From the NCBI GenBank assembly GCA_029721515.1, contig CM056563.1, forward strand, positions 15,232,454 through 15,296,453: DNA of 64,000 nt, in the 5' to 3' direction. The notes beneath the pieces were generated by a model. The model ran no database searches and was not told the origin of the DNA. It saw only the letters and a list, made by a program, of their open reading frames with translations. Source of the DNA: Synanceia verrucosa. Taxonomy: Eukaryota; Chordata; Actinopteri; Perciformes; Synanceiidae. The first letter of the stretch is position 1; the number at the start of each line of letters is the position of its first letter. Positions 60,116-64,000 of this stretch are shown here, piece after piece. The position numbers and the translations under genes are program-made.

Positions 60116-61400
60116 TTATCAATTTTTTCTTATTTCACAAGATTTGAAATTATTACTATCAAAAAATTTTGAACTAAAGCATTATCATAAGTAAAATATG
60201 CAATCTAATATGGTTTTTATGCTAATCATTCAACTGTATTGGTCAATGTATAACCTGTATTATTATGTATGTATTAAGAATACAATTGATATTGCAGGAG
60301 GTCCAAATTAAATTAAATCCAATTATAATGTTTTTTTAATAATGATTTGGGACATTATGTGGCTGTAGACTACTACAATCACACACTTTGACTGTAAAGC
60401 AAAATTAAAATGTCATCTTTATTTGGTTGGAGAGGAGAGGTTTGCATATAATCTACAGTCAAATAACACGGGGCTTTGTTTTAGTCAGGGACAATTAAAC
60501 ATGTATTATCATGGCTATGGGACCAAATGTGCCCAGATATGAAGCTTTCAGCCTGACAGCACACTGCAGCACATCTCAGCTGTCTCGCTCACACACAGCA
60601 GAATCATTATTGGTACTCTGTCTTCATCTAGTGGATGTTTTAGGCTACACACGGGACAGCACTGGAGTCAGCCATCTAGTTTATTTGAATGCAAAGTGCA
60701 TGAAAAAATAATTTTGTGATTTAAAAATGTTTCTTATTCTGTGGTCCTGACCCTCAATGAGTTTGGTCACTGATAAACTTCCTCTGGGACTACAACGCAG
60801 TTACAAAAGAAAACAATATCCCCATGTCAACTCTCCAACAGAAGAAATGGACAAGTGAAATCAATTATTTCATCTTTATTTGATGTAAATCTGATCTTCT
60901 TTTGAGACAGTATGCCTCTGGTCCCATGAGCCCTAACAGGTGCGCTGCTCTGTGCCTGGAAGCAAGATGCTGCCTTCAGGTGTCGTGAGGAAATCTGTCA
61001 AAACCATACTCTAAAACTAGACAGTGAAGTTTACACAAAAAGATATGTTTTTGTTGTTTGTTTCTTGTATTTTTTGGGTGGGTGGGTGTATGTGTATGGG
61101 TGTGTGTTTGGTTTGCTGTTGCACTGTACACTACACGAGGACATTATTGTTCGGTATGCTATTCAGGCTAAATTATACTGTTTGCGTCCTCTAAAGAAAC
61201 GTTTCTCTCACAGGGTTGAACAGCACTGAGCCATTTATTCATTTCCAGTCACACATCACTTCACCTTGATTAACTAATAATATGATGTATGTTGATAATG
61301 CTGTTTTACAATACTACATGTTAAAATCAGATTAAGAAACACTAAGGCAGGATTGTTGTGCTTGCGATAACGACATCGATGCTTTGGAGTGTGCGGTTGG

Positions 61401-61803
61401 GTCTTGAACGCAGCATCAGATGGTGAGAGCACAGTGCTGACGAGCCGTTGCTTGTGGAAACAGCTGGTGGTTTCTGTCAGCCAACACTTCGGGCTGGTAG
61501 CAGCAGCACTGACAGGAGTAAAAGTTCAAATTCGACTCGAAACTGACAGAGTGTGCTTTAATTTGAGTCTCTGCTGCTGTTCCACCAGACGCCGGGAAAT
61601 GTCGTCCCGTGAACGTCACTTTATCCGGCAGTTAATTAACGGCCTAGCTCGAGACACCAGCTGCTAACGCCGTCTAGTTAACGTTAGCTAACTTTAAACT
61701 GCCACAGCAACAACTACCACGATACAGGTGTTCTGCCACCGCAGACTAAACGCCAAGTGACGGGCTTCTGACAGCGTGGGTGAGGTTTTTGATTAACTCC
61801 AGC
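61401..61803 (+). promoter_or_regulatory. rbbp6: rbbp6 promoter/5'UTR region
   Basis: GC content and CpG count rise here (for example CCAGACGCCGGGAAATGTCG, then GTCCCGTGAACGTCACTTTA) directly before the rbbp6 start, as expected for a housekeeping CpG promoter. A CRE half-site (ACGTCAC) lies near 61613. No TATA box is evident and the exact start is unknown. Confidence 0.55.
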
Positions 61804-61969
61804 ATGACTCATATTCATTACAAATTCTCCTCCAAACTGAGCTACGACACGGTGGTTTTTGACGGCCCCTACGTCACGCTGAGGGATCTGAAGAGACAGA
61901 TCATGGTCAGGGAGAGGCTTCGAGCCAGGGACTGCGACCTGCAGATCACAAGCTCACAGAACAAGGAAG
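61804..61969 (+). CDS. rbbp6: rbbp6 coding exon 1 (DWNN domain, first part)
   Basis: Starts at ATG 61804 (context AGCATGA, A at -3) and encodes 55 residues plus the first base of E56, then donor GTAAGT. The sequence MTHIHYKFSSKLSYDTVVFD, then DGPYVTLRDLKRQIM and DCDLQITSSQNKE, is the ubiquitin-like DWNN domain that opens RBBP6. RBBP6 is a nuclear protein with DWNN, zinc knuckle and RING; it acts as an E3 ubiquitin ligase and as a subunit of the mRNA cleavage and polyadenylation machinery (its DWNN region activates the complex). It is very close to the human MSCVHYKFSSKLNYDTVTFD. A frame extending upstream to a GTG at 61780 is not the start. Confidence 0.95.
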
Positions 61970-63608
61970 GTAAGTGTGAGAAAATGTTGTATGTGCTGAC
62001 AGTTTGCACTTCGGTAGAAAAGCACGTGGTTCAGGTGTGACAGCTGCACGGTCAGTGGGCTGCGTTACCTCTTTGAGCCTGACGGGTGTCCAGAAAAGTC
62101 AAGCAAGAACAACAGGCTCTAATGAATGGGCCACATTCCTGCTGCATTTAGGCTGCATTAAACAGCCTAAAGGTGGTGGATCAGGCCTGTCAGTGTCATG
62201 CATGTGAAAGCCTCAAGAGAGATGAGGGATAAAAATAGCAAAGGTAGGGTTGGAGCCTAGTCATGACCATAACATTAAAGTCTAATGAAAACTGTTAATA
62301 TATTAGTCGTTATGATGATATGTTGTAATTTAGGAAAATAAACTTACAAATTCAAATGATTAAAAGTGACATGCAGATCAAATATGATCAACAGCTATGA
62401 ATTTTGAGTAACACATGAGAGTATGTCAGTATCCTGCTGATCAACTCTAAAACCCATCATATGTTGCTGACTTGTTTTTTAACCCACTTTTTAAATTAAG
62501 AATAACCCACTCATTATACGAGGTGGGGGGGGAAATGCACATACAACTTACAGTAACAGTTCAGAATAAGTTAACAGTAAAAGACACAAACAAGGAAAAA
62601 AGGAGATTCATATTTTTACTGTATAAAATTGTAGGTTTTTTTTTATCACATTGCTGCCTTATTTGTTTTTAAGCTTATTTACACTGGGGGGGTCATTTTT
62701 CATCATGAAAAAATGTTTGTTTTTACCTTGTTCCATTCTTGTTTTATCTAGAGAGTAGAGGCCACTTTCATCAAAAACGTTAACCTGGGTCCGCCCATAC
62801 TTCTTGTGACGCTTCACAAAATTTTGTGACCAAGTCAGTCTGGCCAAGCTGCCGTTCTTTTGGATTTCAGATTCACCCAGAAATGGGGACCAATGAAAAT
62901 CTAGTATTTCTTGCTTGATTGAGGCGTGTTTAAGGCAATGGTGCTCACAGAACTAGATCAAGCAGTTTCCTAACCTACTTCAGGGTGGTCTGATTGGTTG
63001 AAGTTTCGTCCAGTAGCACATAGAGGCATTTGATAGACGCAGGTTAAACCCACATTCTGAGAACTCGGTTTACAAAGCAGCTTAGCCAGACTACACTCGC
63101 AGAGCAAGTAGACGCAAAAGCCAGGCTACAAAAATGCCACTTTTTGTCCAGAATCCGTTTGTTTTGCTCTTTAAACATGATCGTCTCCACTTCCTGCTTT
63201 GATCTATGTGGTGTATATTAACTCCCCCAAAATTACTCACAGGTGCGGGAGACCGTGATCAACGACCCGCTGCAGAAAAAACACTTTTTATTACGTCGAT
63301 GGCATTCAAGCGTTGGATTTTGCATGATGTCAAAAACCATCAATGGCACTCAATACTCATTAAATATAGCTAAACATAGAAGCCGCTCCACTGACGCGTG
63401 CCGCCATCTTGTTGTTTTGTTGAGTCTACCAGATTTTCAAGTTAATTTGGTCTTTTGTTTTGTTTTGAATTGTGAATAATTACATTCAGTGCTCTTCAAA
63501 GATAATCTACTGTCCTGAATCAAACTATCACTCAAACATTAACCTCACAATTTTCGTCCTGTTTGAGCTCTTCCTTAATACCCATTTTCTCCATGTCTCC
63601 CTCTCAAG
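61970..63608 (+). other. rbbp6: rbbp6 intron 1
   Basis: This 1.6-kb GT-AG intron contains a pair of inverted segments at 62834-62852 and 63077-63094 that suggest a small MITE. The rest is A/T-rich with no coding signal. Small frames at 62472-62672 and 63243-63479 are chance. Confidence 0.85.
62834..63094. mobile_element. Possible MITE bounded by inverted repeats
   Basis: GTCAGTCTGGCCAAGCTGC at 62834-62852 and GCAGCTTAGCCAGACTAC at 63077-63094 are inverted complements with about two mismatches. The palindrome TCACAAAATTTTGTGA sits just to the left. No clear target duplication, so the true ends may lie further out. Confidence 0.5.
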
Positions 63609-63714
63609 AGTACACAGATGATGAATGTTTGATCCCCAAAGGCACCTCCGTCATCGTCAGGAGAATCCCAGTCATCGGAGCAAGACCTGGCTCAAGCAGC
63701 AAGAACCGCAACAT
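63609..63714 (+). CDS. rbbp6: rbbp6 coding exon 2 (DWNN domain, second part)
   Basis: 106 nt between acceptor CTCTCAAG and donor GTAAGT. It completes E56 and encodes YTDDECLIPKGTSVIVRRIP then VIGARPGSSSKNRN, ending with two bases of the next codon. This is the C-terminal half of the DWNN fold (human EYTDDNALIPKNSSVIVRRIPIGG...). The linker after RRIP differs from human, as expected outside the fold. The remaining exons, including zinc knuckle and RING, lie right of the window. Confidence 0.95.
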
Positions 63715-64000
63715 GTAAGTGTAGTTTTTGGGTTGCCATATGCTGCACTGTTGCTAGTGTTGATATCCTTACTACTGCTACTGAACCCTTCTACCACCTC
63801 TTACAGGTATTCTTGTACTGTTGTCATGTCACTCTGTCAGCACTCCAACAAGGAACTCAAGATATAATATATTTTAATATAATTTTAACATTTCATCACC
63901 TTATTAAAATAATGGCCTAAGTCATTTTTTTTTCAAGTTTTTGGGAAAACACAAAGAAATGGTGGCCAGCATTATCAAGAGATGATTTAAGCCAAAAACT
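63715..64000 (+). other. rbbp6: rbbp6 intron 2 (partial)
   Basis: Runs to the window edge. No coding exon is visible in these 286 bases. Confidence 0.85.

Larger units (their letters stand above)
48148..61400 (+). other. cacng3 3'UTR and cacng3-rbbp6 intergenic region
   Basis: No further gene recognised. Candidate poly(A) signals follow the cacng3 stop at 49469 (ATTAAA), 49582 (AATAAA), 51114 (AATAAA) and 56602 (AATAAA, with GT-rich sequence behind it). The region has AT microsatellites (48869, 50232, 58030), a copy of the older teleost repeat (55285-55700), a CRE palindrome (57549) within a slightly CpG-rich patch, and a reverse copy of the 15675 repeat (59870-60115). The remaining sequence is A/T-rich, and nothing in it is identifiable by eye. 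Confidence 0.7.

Noticed and set aside
61780..61803. Upstream extension of the rbbp6 frame beginning MRFLINSS
   Set aside because: It begins with GTG, not ATG, and the DWNN domain in other species starts at the methionine encoded at 61804.

Overview
The window is nuclear DNA of a ray-finned (teleost) fish. It has three vertebrate genes with GT-AG introns, all on the + strand, in very repeat-rich non-coding sequence: many (CA/TG)n, (CT)n and (AT)n tracts, a tRNA-headed SINE with an ATGG tail, several MITE/hAT-like elements, a LINE 3' fragment and dispersed repeats I recognise from other fish genomes. Coding sequence is only about 1.3 kb of 64 kb. Nothing prokaryotic (operon, CRISPR, ribosome binding site) is present.

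Layout. (1) 1-16373 is the 3' end of prkcb (protein kinase C beta). It holds a shared kinase-tail exon (2452-2592), then two alternative C-terminal exons: beta-II type (5915-6091) and beta-I type (16218-16373). (2) About 16374-25000 is the beta-I 3'UTR and intergenic DNA. (3) 25030-26914 is the GC-richer cacng3 upstream region. (4) 26915-48147 is a complete four-exon coding sequence for cacng3, the TARP gamma-3 AMPA-receptor auxiliary subunit (316 codons from the first ATG), ending in the PDZ ligand RRTTPV. (5) 48148-61400 is the cacng3 3'UTR and intergenic DNA. (6) 61804-63714 is the first two coding exons of rbbp6 (DWNN ubiquitin-like domain); the gene runs off the right edge.

The order and orientation prkcb > cacng3 > rbbp6 match human 16p12 (PRKCB, CACNG3, RBBP6), which supports orthology. 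PKC is known to phosphorylate the TARP tail, so two neighbours could act in the same synaptic pathway; rbbp6 is an unrelated housekeeping gene.

The most striking observation is a perfect 23-bp tandem repeat (three copies, 25144-25212) about 1.7 kb upstream of the cacng3 start. Each copy carries a near-consensus RE1/NRSE, the binding site of the neuronal-gene repressor REST. It looks like a small minisatellite made of REST sites beside a neuron-specific gene. Other points are a transposon fragment ending 45 bp from a constitutive prkcb splice acceptor, a full MITE with a 9-bp target duplication nested in an older repeat, a 5'-truncated retroelement with a perfect 14-bp target duplication, and paired inverted CA/TG tracts that could fold as RNA hairpins.
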